Origin: JAKANT01 sp035502095
Lineage (GTDB): Bacteria > Pseudomonadota > Gammaproteobacteria > Burkholderiales > Burkholderiaceae_F
NCBI GenBank assembly: GCA_035502095.1
Contig: DATJUX010000051.1
Location: 54,308 to 118,307 of the forward strand
DNA: 64,000 bases
Direction: 5' to 3'
Numbering within the stretch: the stretch's first letter is position 1; each line of letters opens with the position of its first letter. The position numbers and the translations under genes are program-made. Shown here in pieces: positions 26,632-35,225 of this stretch. Below the pieces are notes generated by a model. It was not told where the DNA came from, ran no database searches, and was given only the letters and a program-made list of their open reading frames with translations.

Positions 26632-27411
26632 ATGCCCCGTTTCGCCGCCAACCTCACGATGATGTTCAACGAGGTGGCATTCCTCGACCGCTTCGAGCGC
26701 GCCGCCAAGGCCGGTTTCGAAGCCGTCGAGTTCCTCTTCCCGTACGGCAACACGGCGGAGGAGATCAAGCAGCGCCTCGAGGCCAACCGGCTCAGGCTGG
26801 TGCTGCACAACCTGCCGGCCGGCAATTGGGATGGCGGCGAGCGCGGCATCGCATGTCATCCCGACCGGGTCGAGGAGTTCCGCCAGGGCGTGGCCAAGGC
26901 GATCGCCTATGCGCGCGTGCTCGGTGTCGGGCAGCTGAACTGCCTCGCCGGGAAGGCGCCGGCGGGTGTCGACGAGTCGCGGCTGCGCGCCACGTTCGTC
27001 GGCAACCTCAAGTACGCCGCCGCCGAGCTGAAGAAGGCCGGGCTGAAGCTGCTGATCGAGCCGATCAACACCTACGACATTCCCGGCTTCTACCTCAACC
27101 GCACCGCGCAGGCGGTGGGCATCCTCGACGAGGTGGGCAGCGACAACGCCTTCGTCCAGTACGACATCTATCACGCGCAGCGCATGGAAGGCGAACTCGC
27201 CAACACCGCGCAGAAATACCTGGCACGTATCGCGCACATCCAGCTCGCGGACAACCCCGGCCGCAATGAACCGGGCACCGGCGAGATCAACTGGCCGTTC
27301 CTGTTCGCTCACCTGGACAAGATCGGCTACACCGGCTGGATCGGCTGCGAATACAAGCCGCTCACCAACACCGAAGCCGGCCTCGGCTGGCGCCAGCGCC
27401 TCGCGCGCTGA
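26632..27411 (+). CDS. hyi: Hydroxypyruvate isomerase
   Basis: A 259-residue TIM-barrel enzyme interconverting hydroxypyruvate and tartronate semialdehyde. It starts MPRFAANLTMMFNEV and contains GFEAVEFLFPY, LLIEPINTYDIPGFYL and VQYDIYHAQRMEGEL, where the Glu, Asp and His residues form the metal site of the xylose-isomerase-like fold. A GGAG ribosome site lies in the 15 bases between gcl and this ATG. Second gene of the operon, exactly where hyi stands in many proteobacterial gcl clusters. The length fits the family. The assignment is firm. Confidence 0.94.
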   Translation: MPRFAANLTMMFNEVAFLDRFERAAKAGFEAVEFLFPYGNTAEEIKQRLEANRLRLVLHNLPAGNWDGGERGIACHPDRVEEFRQGVAKAIAYARVLGVGQLNCLAGKAPAGVDESRLRATFVGNLKYAAAELKKAGLKLLIEPINTYDIPGFYLNRTAQAVGILDEVGSDNAFVQYDIYHAQRMEGELANTAQKYLARIAHIQLADNPGRNEPGTGEINWPFLFAHLDKIGYTGWIGCEYKPLTNTEAGLGWRQRLAR

Positions 27412-27434
27412 TAGCAACGAACAGGAGCTTCCAG

Positions 27435-28337
27435 ATGAGCGCATCTCTGAACGTCGGATTCATCGGCCTTGGCATCATGGGCTCGCCCATGGCAGGCCAT
27501 CTCCTGAAGGCGGGCCACAAGCTGTTCGTGAACACCGTCGGCCCGGTGCCGGATGCCGTGAAGAACGCCGGCGCGAATGTGTGCGCCACCGGCAGGGAAG
27601 TGGCGCAGAAGGCCGACATCGTCATCGTGATGGTGCCCGACACACCCGATGTCGCCGCGGTGCTGTTCAGCGAAAACGGCGTGGCCAAGGGCCTCTCGAA
27701 GGGCAAGACGGTGGTCGACATGAGCTCGATCTCGCCGATCGCGACCAAGGAGTACGCCAAGAAGGTCAACGAGCTCGGCTGCGATTATCTCGACGCACCG
27801 GTCTCGGGCGGCGAAGTGGGCGCGAAGAACGCCACCCTGTCGATCATGGTCGGCGGTCCCGCGACGGCTTTCGAACGCGTCAGGCCGTTGTTCGAACTGA
27901 TGGGCAAGAACATCACGCTGGTCGGCGGCAACGGCGACGGCCAGACTGCGAAGGTCGCGAACCAGATCATCGTGGCGCTGAACATCGAAGCGGTGGCCGA
28001 AGCGCTGCTCTTCGCGGCGCGCGCCGGCGCCGATCCGGGCAAGGTCCGGCAGGCGCTGATGGGCGGCTTCGCTTCGTCGAAGATCCTCGAAGTGCACGGC
28101 GACCGCATGGTCAAGCGCACCTTCGATCCGGGCTTCCGCATCGAACTGCACCAGAAGGACCTGAACCTTGCGCTGTCGAGTGCACGTGCCCTCGGCGTGG
28201 CGCTGCCGAACACGGCCATGGCACAGGAACTTTTCAACGCCTGCGCGGCGCATGGCGGCAGGGCATGGGATCATTCCGCGATGGTGCGGGCGCTGGAGAA
28301 GCTCGCCAACTTCGAGATCGGCCAGAAGGCAAGCTGA
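27435..28337 (+). CDS. glxR: 2-hydroxy-3-oxopropionate (tartronate semialdehyde) reductase
   Basis: NAD(P)H-dependent reductase of the beta-hydroxyacid dehydrogenase family that converts tartronate semialdehyde to D-glycerate. In its 300 residues the Rossmann motif GFIGLGIMGSPMAGHL is at 9-24, the substrate motif DAPVSGGEVGAKN is near 117-129, and the catalytic Lys is in GQTAKVANQI. It follows hyi by 23 bases. Together with gcl it closes the route from glyoxylate to glycerate. The family and role are clear because of both sequence and gene order. Confidence 0.94.
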   Translation: MSASLNVGFIGLGIMGSPMAGHLLKAGHKLFVNTVGPVPDAVKNAGANVCATGREVAQKADIVIVMVPDTPDVAAVLFSENGVAKGLSKGKTVVDMSSISPIATKEYAKKVNELGCDYLDAPVSGGEVGAKNATLSIMVGGPATAFERVRPLFELMGKNITLVGGNGDGQTAKVANQIIVALNIEAVAEALLFAARAGADPGKVRQALMGGFASSKILEVHGDRMVKRTFDPGFRIELHQKDLNLALSSARALGVALPNTAMAQELFNACAAHGGRAWDHSAMVRALEKLANFEIGQKAS

Positions 28338-28365
28338 CGAGCGCCATTCGCGGCGCACCGGGAAA

Positions 28366-29649
28366 ATGAACGCCCGTTCCTCCTCTCCGCGTGCGCTGCT
28401 GCGCCGCATGTTCGACGCGGCGGTCGCCTCCGCGCAGCCGTCGCTGTGCATTCCGCCCCACCTTCCCGCGCCGCAGGCGCTTGGCAAGGGCCGGCTGATC
28501 GTCATCGGCGCCGGCAAGGCTTCGGGGGCGATGGCGCGTGCGGTCGAGGACAACTGGAGCGGACCGCTGTCGGGCGTCGTCGTCACGCGCTACGGCTACG
28601 CCGTGCCCTGCGAGCGCATCGAAATAGTCGAGGCCGCGCATCCGGTCCCCGATGCGGCGGGCCTCGCCGCGGCGGAACGCCTGATGAAGCTCGTGCGGGG
28701 ACTTTCGGCCGACGACCTGGTGCTGTGCTTGATCTCAGGCGGCGGCTCGTCGTTGCTGCCGCTGCCCGCGCCGGGCCTCACGCTCGAGCACAAGCAGGCC
28801 GTCAATCGCGCGCTGCTCAAGTCGGGTGCCACCATCAGCGAGATGAACTGCGTGCGGCGCCATCTCTCCGCCATCAAGGGCGGACGGCTGGCAGCGGCAT
28901 GTCACCCGGCGCGCGTATTGACGCTGCTCATCTCCGACGTGCCCGGCGACAACCCGATCGACATCGCCTCCGGCCCGACGGTGGCCGATCCGACGACGTG
29001 CGCGGATGCGCTGGCGATCATCCGCCGTTACGACATCGACGTGCCGGCCGCGGTGCGCGAGGTGCTGGAGTCCGGCCGCGGCGAATCGATCAAACCCGGC
29101 GACCCGCGCCTTGCCAACGCCGAGACGCGCATGATCGCGACACCGCAGATGGCGCTCGAGGCGGCGGCAGAGGTCGCGCGCGCAGCGGGCTACACGCCCT
29201 ACATCTTCGGCGATTCGCTGGAAGGCGAAGCACGCGATGTCGGCAAGGTGTTCGCGGGCATTGCCCTGCAGGTCGCCGCGCGCCGGCAGCCGGTCCCGGC
29301 GCCGTGCGTGCTCCTCTCCGGCGGCGAGACCACGGTCACCGTGCGCGGCAACGGGCGCGGCGGACGCAACGTCGAGTTCCTGCTGTCGCTGGCGATCGCG
29401 CTCGACGGACGCGCCGGCGTCCACGGCCTGGCGGGCGATACCGATGGTGTCGACGGCCTGGAGGAAATCGCCGGTGCGTACATGGGCCCCGACACGCTCG
29501 CACGCGCGTGGGCCAAAGGGCTGCGCCCGAAGGACAGCCTCGCCGACAACGACGGGCACGGATTCTTCGAGGCGCTGGGCGACTCGGTGATCACCGGACC
29601 GACGCTGACGAACGTCAACGATTTCCGCGCGATACTGATCGAAGGCTGA
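28366..29649 (+). CDS. Glycerate 2-kinase (MOFRL family, TtuD/GckA-like)
   Basis: Phosphorylates D-glycerate to 2-phosphoglycerate, delivering the product of GlxR to glycolysis. The 427-residue protein starts at ATG 28366 (MNARSSSPRALLRRMF) and has the Gly-rich nucleotide regions IVIGAGKASGAMARA and LISGGGSSLLPLPAPG, then the MOFRL domain with LLSGGETTVTVRGNGRGGRNVEFLLS-type sequence near residue 320-345 and AGDTDGVDG. It begins 28 bases after glxR. It is often annotated hydroxypyruvate reductase in older records, but MOFRL members are kinases. The call agrees with the pathway. Confidence 0.9.
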   Translation: MNARSSSPRALLRRMFDAAVASAQPSLCIPPHLPAPQALGKGRLIVIGAGKASGAMARAVEDNWSGPLSGVVVTRYGYAVPCERIEIVEAAHPVPDAAGLAAAERLMKLVRGLSADDLVLCLISGGGSSLLPLPAPGLTLEHKQAVNRALLKSGATISEMNCVRRHLSAIKGGRLAAACHPARVLTLLISDVPGDNPIDIASGPTVADPTTCADALAIIRRYDIDVPAAVREVLESGRGESIKPGDPRLANAETRMIATPQMALEAAAEVARAAGYTPYIFGDSLEGEARDVGKVFAGIALQVAARRQPVPAPCVLLSGGETTVTVRGNGRGGRNVEFLLSLAIALDGRAGVHGLAGDTDGVDGLEEIAGAYMGPDTLARAWAKGLRPKDSLADNDGHGFFEALGDSVITGPTLTNVNDFRAILIEG

Positions 29650-29651
29650 CG

Positions 29652-29730
29652 ACGCCTCGTCATTCCGAGCCGCAGGCGAGCGATCCCGGCCTTGCAAGCG
29701 CCGAGATCCCTCGCACCGCTCGGGAAAAAC
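29652..29730. repeat. Dispersed intergenic repeat, copy 3
   Basis: GCCTCGTCATTCC, AGCCGCAG, GATCCCGGCCTTGCAAGCG and CCGAGATCC in order, between the glycerate kinase and SDR genes. It shares its first half with 8272 and its second half with 17222, so it links those two copies into one family. Confidence 0.5.
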
Positions 29731-29747
29731 GGCGAGAAGAGCATGCA

Positions 29748-30536
29748 ATGAATCTCGGCATCGAAGGTCGCTGGGCACTCGTCTGCGCCGCTAGCAAAGG
29801 CCTCGGCAAGGATTGCGCGCGCGCGTTGGCGCGCGAGGGCGCACATCTCGTGATCAACGCGCGCGGCAAGGATGCACTTGGCGCCACCGCCGCCGAGTTG
29901 CGCAAGTTGCCGGGCGCGCGCGAGGTCATCGAGGTCGCCGGAGACATCACCCTGCCCGAGGTGCGCAAGGCCGCGCTCGCGGCGTGTCCGCAGATCGACA
30001 TCCTGCTCAACAACGCAGGCGGCCCGCCGCCCGGCGACTTCCGCGAATGGACGCGCGAGGACTGGCTCAAGGCCATCGATGCGAACATGCTCACGGCGAT
30101 CGAACTCATCAAGTCCACCGTCGATGCCATGGCGGCGCGCGGCTTCGGCCGCGTCGTGAACATCACCTCGGGCGCCGTCAAGGCGCCCATCGATGTGCTC
30201 GGCCTGTCGAACGGCGCGCGCGCCGGGCTCACCGGCTTCGTCGCCGGCCTGGCCCGCCAGCCGCGCCTCGCCGCGCGCAATGTCACGCTCAACAACCTGC
30301 TGCCCGGCGTCTTCGACACCGATCGCCTGCAGTCCGGGTTCAAGGCCCAGGCGAGCAGGACCGGCAAGTCGATCCAGGAGGTATCCGACGCCCGGCTTGC
30401 CACGGTTCCTGCCGGGCGGTTCGGCAGGCCCGAGGAGTTCGGCCAGTTCTGCGCCTTCCTCTGCAGCGCGCAGGCAGGCTATCTCACCGGACAGAACATC
30501 CTGCTCGACGGCGGCGCGTACCCTGGCACGTTCTGA
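29748..30536 (+). CDS. SDR-family protein with altered catalytic motif
   Basis: A 262-residue short-chain dehydrogenase/reductase fold. The cofactor motif ASKGLGKDCARAL and NNAGG are intact. However, the catalytic YxxxK, expected about 12 residues after the Ser in VNITSGAVKA, reads LSNGARAG: neither Tyr nor Lys is present. Some annotated FabG-like SDR subgroups share this pattern, so the protein may have other chemistry or bind substrate without classical reduction. The C-terminus (YLTGQNILLDGGAYPG) is typical. It lies downstream of the glyoxylate operon after a 98-base gap holding a repeat, so its link to the pathway is uncertain. Confidence 0.8.
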   Translation: MNLGIEGRWALVCAASKGLGKDCARALAREGAHLVINARGKDALGATAAELRKLPGAREVIEVAGDITLPEVRKAALAACPQIDILLNNAGGPPPGDFREWTREDWLKAIDANMLTAIELIKSTVDAMAARGFGRVVNITSGAVKAPIDVLGLSNGARAGLTGFVAGLARQPRLAARNVTLNNLLPGVFDTDRLQSGFKAQASRTGKSIQEVSDARLATVPAGRFGRPEEFGQFCAFLCSAQAGYLTGQNILLDGGAYPGTF

Positions 30537-30556
30537 CGCGAGTCGTTGCGGGCGGA

Positions 30557-31249
30557 TCAGCTGCGGTCGGCCGCGGCCGGTCGAGCATCGCCCGCGGAAG
30601 ACTCGCTGCGCATCAATCCGTCCTCGGCGGCGCGCAGCAGGAGCTGGATGTTGTTGCTCGCGTCCAGTTTATGGCGGAGCAGCCACTGGTAGTTCGCCGC
30701 TGTCTTTTCGCTGATCGACAGCCGCTCGGCGATCTGGTTCAGCGTATCGCCTCGGGCCAGCATCCGCAGGACCTCGAGCTCGCGCGGCGTGAGTGCACCC
30801 GGCTGTTCCGACTGGGCCGCCTGCCGTCTCTGCAGAATGCTCGCGACGTCGCGGCTCACATAACACTCGCCACGCGCGACGGCGAGCACCGCGTCGACCA
30901 GAACCTCCGGGCCGCTGCTCTTGGTGACGTAACCGCGCGCGCCGGCCTGCATCGCGCGGGTCGCAAAGATCGGCTCCTCGTGCATGCTGAAGATCAGCAC
31001 GCGCGCATCGGCACGGATCTCCAGCATCCGGCGCATGACCTCGATTCCGCTCGAGTCAGGCAGCGCGAGATCCATCACCACCACGTCGGGCGGAAACGCG
31101 CCGAACGACGCGTATGCGGCCTGGGCGTCGGAAGCTTCCGCGATGAAGGCGATGCGCCCGTCACGCGCGAGCAGGTGCCGATATCCCGCGCGCACGACGG
31201 CATGGTCGTCGACCAGCAGGACGTTGATGGCGACCGGGGCGGCGGACAC
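30557..31249 (-). CDS. NarL/FixJ-family response regulator (no cognate kinase nearby)
   Basis: A 230-residue two-domain regulator. The receiver domain (about 10-125) has LLVDDHAVVRAG acidic residues and the phospho-acceptor Asp in DVVVMDLALPDSSG; the conserved Lys is in GYVTKSS. The C-terminal LuxR-type HTH (about 150-205) has LTPRELEVLRMLARGDTLNQIAERLSIS-like sequence with the recognition helix SEKTAANYQWLLR. A disordered tail rich in Ser, Ala and Asp follows. It lies 59 bases downstream of the TonB receptor gene on the same strand, so co-transcription is likely. No histidine kinase is next to it, apart from AioS which pairs with AioR. Confidence 0.9.
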   Translation of the reverse strand: MSAAPVAINVLLVDDHAVVRAGYRHLLARDGRIAFIAEASDAQAAYASFGAFPPDVVVMDLALPDSSGIEVMRRMLEIRADARVLIFSMHEEPIFATRAMQAGARGYVTKSSGPEVLVDAVLAVARGECYVSRDVASILQRRQAAQSEQPGALTPRELEVLRMLARGDTLNQIAERLSISEKTAANYQWLLRHKLDASNNIQLLLRAAEDGLMRSESSAGDARPAAADRS

Positions 31250-31308
31250 GGCGTGGCGCTCGTGGGCGGCGGTTGGATCGACAAGCCCTGCTGGCCGGCG
31301 CGCACCGG

Positions 31309-33657
31309 TCAGAGTGTCATGCGCACGCCGAAAAAGAAGGAGCGCGGCGCTCCGGGCACGAACGTGCGCGGATCCGAGAGATTGAGGTACGGCACCGTCG
31401 TCGTATCGAAGTAGGTCCCGAACGTGTAGTAGCGACGGTCAAAGAGATTCTGGATCTGCGCAAACAGCTCGAAGCGCGGACCCAGCGACAGCGTGGTGCG
31501 CAGGTCGACAACGATATAGCTCGGAACCTGCGGATTCTGGTTGGCGTCGTCGCCGATCAGGTATTGCGAGCCGACATACCAGACATCGGCACCGAGATTC
31601 CACTGCCCCGTCAGGCGGGCATCGGCGCCGACCTTGACGCGTGTGCGTGGAATCCCCGGCACGTGATTCCCGGGAACGACGAAGATATTGCCGTCAGGGT
31701 CCGCGCTCGGATTGTTCGGCGACGAGAGCGTGAGCGCGTCGAGGTACGTCGCATCGATCACTGCGACGTTGGCGTACGCGTTGACGTCTTCGGAGTGCAG
31801 CGACAGGCCGGCCTCGACCCCGCGCCGGCGCGTCGCGCCGACGTTGGCAAAGTAGCCCAGTCCATTGGTCGTGTTGGGAATGTGCAGGATGTCGTCGGTC
31901 AGCTTGGTCGAAAAGACACCCGCGTTCCACGACAACACCGCATTCGTCGCGACACTCGTGCTCCCGCGCCCGCCCGCCTCGAGCGTGCGGGCCACGACCT
32001 GTCTCAGGTCCGGATCGGCCACCAGCGCGTTGTCGATCAGACATGGCCGGTCCGGATCCGAGCACGCGAGTTCCAACGGCGTCGGTGCCCGGTTCGCTTC
32101 GGAGTAGCCGCCGTACAGCGTGAACCCGGGCGCGGCCGCCCATGTCGCGCCGAGGCTCGGATTGACGCGACTGTAGTTGTGGGAGCCCGCGACGGCAGGA
32201 GCGGTCCCCTGCAGGTCGCTGATGGAAATGCGTTCGGAGTTCAGTCGCACCCCGGCGGTCACCGCGACCTCGCTCGTCACGTCGAAGGTGTCGCCGGCAA
32301 AGACGCCGAGGTAGGTCGTATCCGAACTGACCCCGACCGGCGCGACGTCGCCGTTCGGCATGTCGATGAAGATCCCGGCGCCGACAACGTATGGGTACTG
32401 GTCGGGGTTGATCGTGCCCAGTTCGGAACTGGTCGTGAAACGCGAACGCGCCGTGTCCAGGCTCGCGCCGGCGACCAGGTGATTGAAGCGCTTTTCACCG
32501 AGCTGCGCGACGTTCGTCCACTGCAGCGCCCCGCCGACGCCGATGCTCGATGTCCAGGTGCGATCGATTTCACCCAACACCCCGGTCGCCAGCGCTCCCG
32601 CGGCGGGAACGGGCTGGCCGGACGTGTCGGTCAGGTTCTGCAGGTTGCCGTCGAGGTCGGGAAAACAGAGGAACGTCGGGTCCGGGCAGCCCTGGTTCTG
32701 CGCATCGGTGCCGTTGCCGTCGAGGTGCGACTGCCAGAATCCCCGGTAATAGGCATTGGCCTGGATCGAGTCGGCAGTGGAGAGCTTCCAGTTCGCGGTG
32801 CCCGCCAGGAACAGCAGGCTCTGCTCGGTCGACTGCGGCACAGTGAAGATCGACGACCAGTTCTGCGCCAGCATCTCGACCGGCGTCGCGGCCGCGGCGC
32901 CGAAGGAATTCGAGGCCGCGGTCAGGGACAGGTGGTATTCGGCGTTCCCATCGCGGTAGCCGATGTCGCCGTAGCCGCGCCGGACGAGCGACCTCGAGTC
33001 GTTGCGCCATCCACCGTCATGGATGAGGTCGACCGCGAGATAGCCCGCCATGTTGCCGGCCTGGTGACCGGCTTCGACCGCCAGCCCCTGCCGTCCGAAC
33101 GAACCGCCCCGAAGTTCGATCTCGGTGCTCGGATGAGTGAAGCCGTTTTCCATCTCGATCGTTACGGCTCCTCCCAGTGCGTTCAGTCCATAGATCGGTG
33201 AGCTGGGCAGCAGCGCGGTGCGCGCGATCGCGCCTTCGGGAATGAAGTCCCAGTTGACGAGGTCGCCGAACGCCTCGTTGATGCGGATCCCGTTCTGGTA
33301 CGCGGCGAGGCCTTGTGTCGTGCCCGGGATCGGGGAGGCGACGAAGCCGCGGAAGTTGACGTCGCGCTGGTAGGCATTGCCGGCCTGGTCGCTGATCGAC
33401 ACGCCCGGCATCGAACGCGACAACGTGGACATCAGGTCGGGCGACTTGCGGTGGTCGAACTCGTCGCCCGACAGGGTCTGGACGTTGGCCGGAATCTTGT
33501 CGCGGTCGATCCCCCCGCCGAGAAGCGGCGTGACACCGATGACTTCGACTGGAGGCAGAGCCTGGGGTGGCGCATCCGCCTGAGCGTGGACCAGCGTCCA
33601 GGTCGACGCGACAACCGCGCCGATGGCGAACCGCCCCCGAGTGCCGCCCGACTTCAT
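31309..33657 (-). CDS. TonB-dependent outer-membrane receptor
   Basis: A 782-residue receptor. It has a signal peptide (residues 1-26, cut after VHA), a TonB box PVEVIGVTP (about 36-44), a plug domain with PGVSISDQAGNAYQRDVNFRG and GLNALGGAVTIEM, and a C-terminal beta-barrel ending NLFDRRYYTFGTYF then FFGVRMTL. Internal Cys pairs (CPDPTFLC, ACSDPDRPC) probably form loop disulfides. Substrate may be a siderophore, metal complex or another large molecule; sequence does not say. It stands between the glyoxylate cluster and the arsenic genes, in the same direction as aqpS-arsC, and precedes a NarL-type regulator. The 275-base upstream gap contains a CTGTCAG direct repeat. Confidence 0.9.
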   Translation of the reverse strand: MKSGGTRGRFAIGAVVASTWTLVHAQADAPPQALPPVEVIGVTPLLGGGIDRDKIPANVQTLSGDEFDHRKSPDLMSTLSRSMPGVSISDQAGNAYQRDVNFRGFVASPIPGTTQGLAAYQNGIRINEAFGDLVNWDFIPEGAIARTALLPSSPIYGLNALGGAVTIEMENGFTHPSTEIELRGGSFGRQGLAVEAGHQAGNMAGYLAVDLIHDGGWRNDSRSLVRRGYGDIGYRDGNAEYHLSLTAASNSFGAAAATPVEMLAQNWSSIFTVPQSTEQSLLFLAGTANWKLSTADSIQANAYYRGFWQSHLDGNGTDAQNQGCPDPTFLCFPDLDGNLQNLTDTSGQPVPAAGALATGVLGEIDRTWTSSIGVGGALQWTNVAQLGEKRFNHLVAGASLDTARSRFTTSSELGTINPDQYPYVVGAGIFIDMPNGDVAPVGVSSDTTYLGVFAGDTFDVTSEVAVTAGVRLNSERISISDLQGTAPAVAGSHNYSRVNPSLGATWAAAPGFTLYGGYSEANRAPTPLELACSDPDRPCLIDNALVADPDLRQVVARTLEAGGRGSTSVATNAVLSWNAGVFSTKLTDDILHIPNTTNGLGYFANVGATRRRGVEAGLSLHSEDVNAYANVAVIDATYLDALTLSSPNNPSADPDGNIFVVPGNHVPGIPRTRVKVGADARLTGQWNLGADVWYVGSQYLIGDDANQNPQVPSYIVVDLRTTLSLGPRFELFAQIQNLFDRRYYTFGTYFDTTTVPYLNLSDPRTFVPGAPRSFFFGVRMTL

Positions 33658-33825
33658 GATGGCTCCCCCGTCTTATCGTTCGATGCCGCCGCGCGCGCAT
33701 CACTGCAGTTCGCGCGCGGCAACCGTCGCTGGCGTCGCGATCCTTGCATCGGCACTTCCGGGTAGACAGAGGAAAACTTCCCGAGACGACGTTCGTGCAG
33801 GCGAATTGCCCGCGGTCGCCCGTGA

Positions 33826-33843
33826 CTGTCAGCGAGCTGTCAG
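33826..33843 (+). promoter_or_regulatory. CTGTCAG direct repeat, Pho-box-like
   Basis: CTGTCAG-CGAG-CTGTCAG: two identical heptamers with 11-base period, as in PhoB sites (CTGTCAT-N4-CTGTCAT). The spacer is GC-rich, unlike the AT-rich PhoB consensus, and orientation is opposite to the TonB receptor gene 170 bases away. Chance is possible. The rest of 33658-33932 shows nothing else I can support. Confidence 0.25.
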
Positions 33844-33932
33844 GTCGCCAGGACCTCGTGTCCGCGCAGCGTCGCGGCGATCGAACACATCGCGCGCGCA
33901 GGTGATGCAGTGGGCCTCATCCGAGTGCCGCA

Positions 33933-34652
33933 TCACTCCGCCACCGCGCGATGTTGTGCGTTGGTCCGTCTCGCCTTGGGTCCAGTGTTGGGCGAGAAGC
34001 CACGGTGAGCGAGCACCGCCAGGCCAGCGCCGGCGAGTTGCGCGATCACGAAGCCGGGCACGCTCGACGGAGCGATGCCCGCGAAGCTGTCGCTGAACAT
34101 TCGACCGAATGCCGCTGCCGGATTGGCGAACGACGTCGATGCGGTGAACCAATACGCCGCCCCGATGTACGCGGCGACCATGATCGCGACGCGCGATGCC
34201 GGGGCGCGGAGAATGACGAGCAGCAAGCCGAAGGTCGCCAGGGCCTCGGCGATCCACTGGCCGGGCCCGCTGCGCACCTTGGTGGAAAGCTGCAGCACGG
34301 TCATGTCGAACATGAGGTGTGCCAGACAGGCGCCCAGCACCGCGCCCCCCAACTGCGCAAGCACATACAGCAGCAGCATTGGCGGAGCCAATCCGCCGCG
34401 TGCGCTCAGAACGAGTGACACCGCCGGATTGAAGTGCGCGCCGCTGATCGGGCCGAAGATCTCGATGAGAACGTACAGACCGCCCACCGTGGCAAGTGCG
34501 TTCGCGAGCAGCGCGATGCCGGCGTTTCCGCCGGACAGCCGCTCCGCCATGATTCCCGAGCCGATCACCACGGCCAGCAGCAACGCCGTGCCGATCAACT
34601 CTGCCGCCACTTGCCGTGCCGGCCTGCTTCGCTCAGGCCTGGTGCGTTCCAA
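33933..34652 (-). CDS. aqpS: MIP-family channel (AqpS-like), arsenical permeation
   Basis: A 239-residue aquaglyceroporin-fold channel with about six membrane segments and two half-helices. NPA motifs are in GAHFNPAVSL and TSFANPAAAFGR. The Arg that normally follows the second NPA and narrows the pore is Ala here, a change also reported at that place in rhizobial AqpS, which passes methylated arsenicals. It lies directly after arsC, replacing the usual efflux pump: arsenite made by ArsC could leave through it down its gradient. The frame opens at a TTG (34652) overlapping arsC by 20 bases; a GTG at 34610 (MAAELIGTALLL) is equally possible. Function in arsenic export is inferred from context and the motif. 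Confidence 0.82.
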   Translation of the reverse strand: MERTRPERSRPARQVAAELIGTALLLAVVIGSGIMAERLSGGNAGIALLANALATVGGLYVLIEIFGPISGAHFNPAVSLVLSARGGLAPPMLLLYVLAQLGGAVLGACLAHLMFDMTVLQLSTKVRSGPGQWIAEALATFGLLLVILRAPASRVAIMVAAYIGAAYWFTASTSFANPAAAFGRMFSDSFAGIAPSSVPGFVIAQLAGAGLAVLAHRGFSPNTGPKARRTNAQHRAVAE

Positions 34653-35130
34653 TTTCGTCCAGACGCTGCTTCAGAGCCACGCGGTCCAGTTTCATCATGG
34701 GCAGGTTGAGAAACAACTGCAGGCGATTCTGCAGCAGGTTGAATGCCTTGAAGAATGCGCGCCGCTTGTCCTCGTCCGAGCCCTGGACTGCCGCGGGGTC
34801 CTCGACGCCCCAGTGCGCCGTGATGGGTTGGCCAGGCCAGAGCGGACACACTTCCCCGGCAGCACTGTCACAGACGGTGAAAACGAAATGGAGCGGAGGA
34901 GCGCCGGGCACAGCGAACTCATCCCAGCTCTTGCTGCGCAGGCCCTCGGTGGGAAGTCGATTCTTCTTCAGGAGTTCGATTGCGAACGGATTCACCCGCC
35001 CGGTCGGGTGCGATCCGGCCGAAAGCGCCTTGAAGCGCGCTCCCGCCATCGCGTTCAGCATCACTTCGGCCATGATCGAACGCGCCGAGTTCCCGGTGCA
35101 GAGGAAGAGTACGTTGAGAGGGCTGCTCAT
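34633..35130 (-). CDS. arsC: Arsenate reductase, low-molecular-weight phosphatase type
   Basis: A 165-residue thiol-dependent arsenate reductase that converts arsenate to arsenite in the cytosol. The phosphatase loop CTGNSARS begins at Cys11 (C-x5-R), and the second redox Cys lies in VFTVCDSAAGEVC. The PVPGxP-like segment VPGAPPLHF and HWGVEDPAA (general-acid Asp) are typical. It is transcribed away from arsR across a 95-base shared control region and runs into the aquaporin gene. The C-terminal extension of about 25 residues is longer than in thioredoxin-type ArsC proteins. Family assignment is firm; the electron donor (thioredoxin or glutaredoxin) cannot be told. Confidence 0.93.
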   Translation of the reverse strand: MSSPLNVLFLCTGNSARSIMAEVMLNAMAGARFKALSAGSHPTGRVNPFAIELLKKNRLPTEGLRSKSWDEFAVPGAPPLHFVFTVCDSAAGEVCPLWPGQPITAHWGVEDPAAVQGSDEDKRRAFFKAFNLLQNRLQLFLNLPMMKLDRVALKQRLDEIGTHQA

Positions 35131-35170
35131 GAGACCTCGGCTCGAATGGTGACCCGGTACCCGAGCGCGC

Positions 35171-35210
35171 TTGACATCGGCGGATTATATTTCAATAATT
35201 GTCGAAATAT
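35171..35210. promoter_or_regulatory. Divergent arsC/arsR promoter with ArsR operator
   Basis: TTGACA (35171-35176), 17 bases, AATAAT (35194-35199) is a near-consensus promoter for arsR-arsM. On the minus strand TATAAT (35189-35184) can serve arsC. A perfect inverted repeat ATATTTC (35187-35193) and GAAATAT (35204-35210) straddles the -10, the expected place for ArsR repression of both directions. This AT-rich island contrasts with its surroundings. Confidence 0.65.
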
Positions 35211-35225
35211 CGTCGGAGGCGGAGC

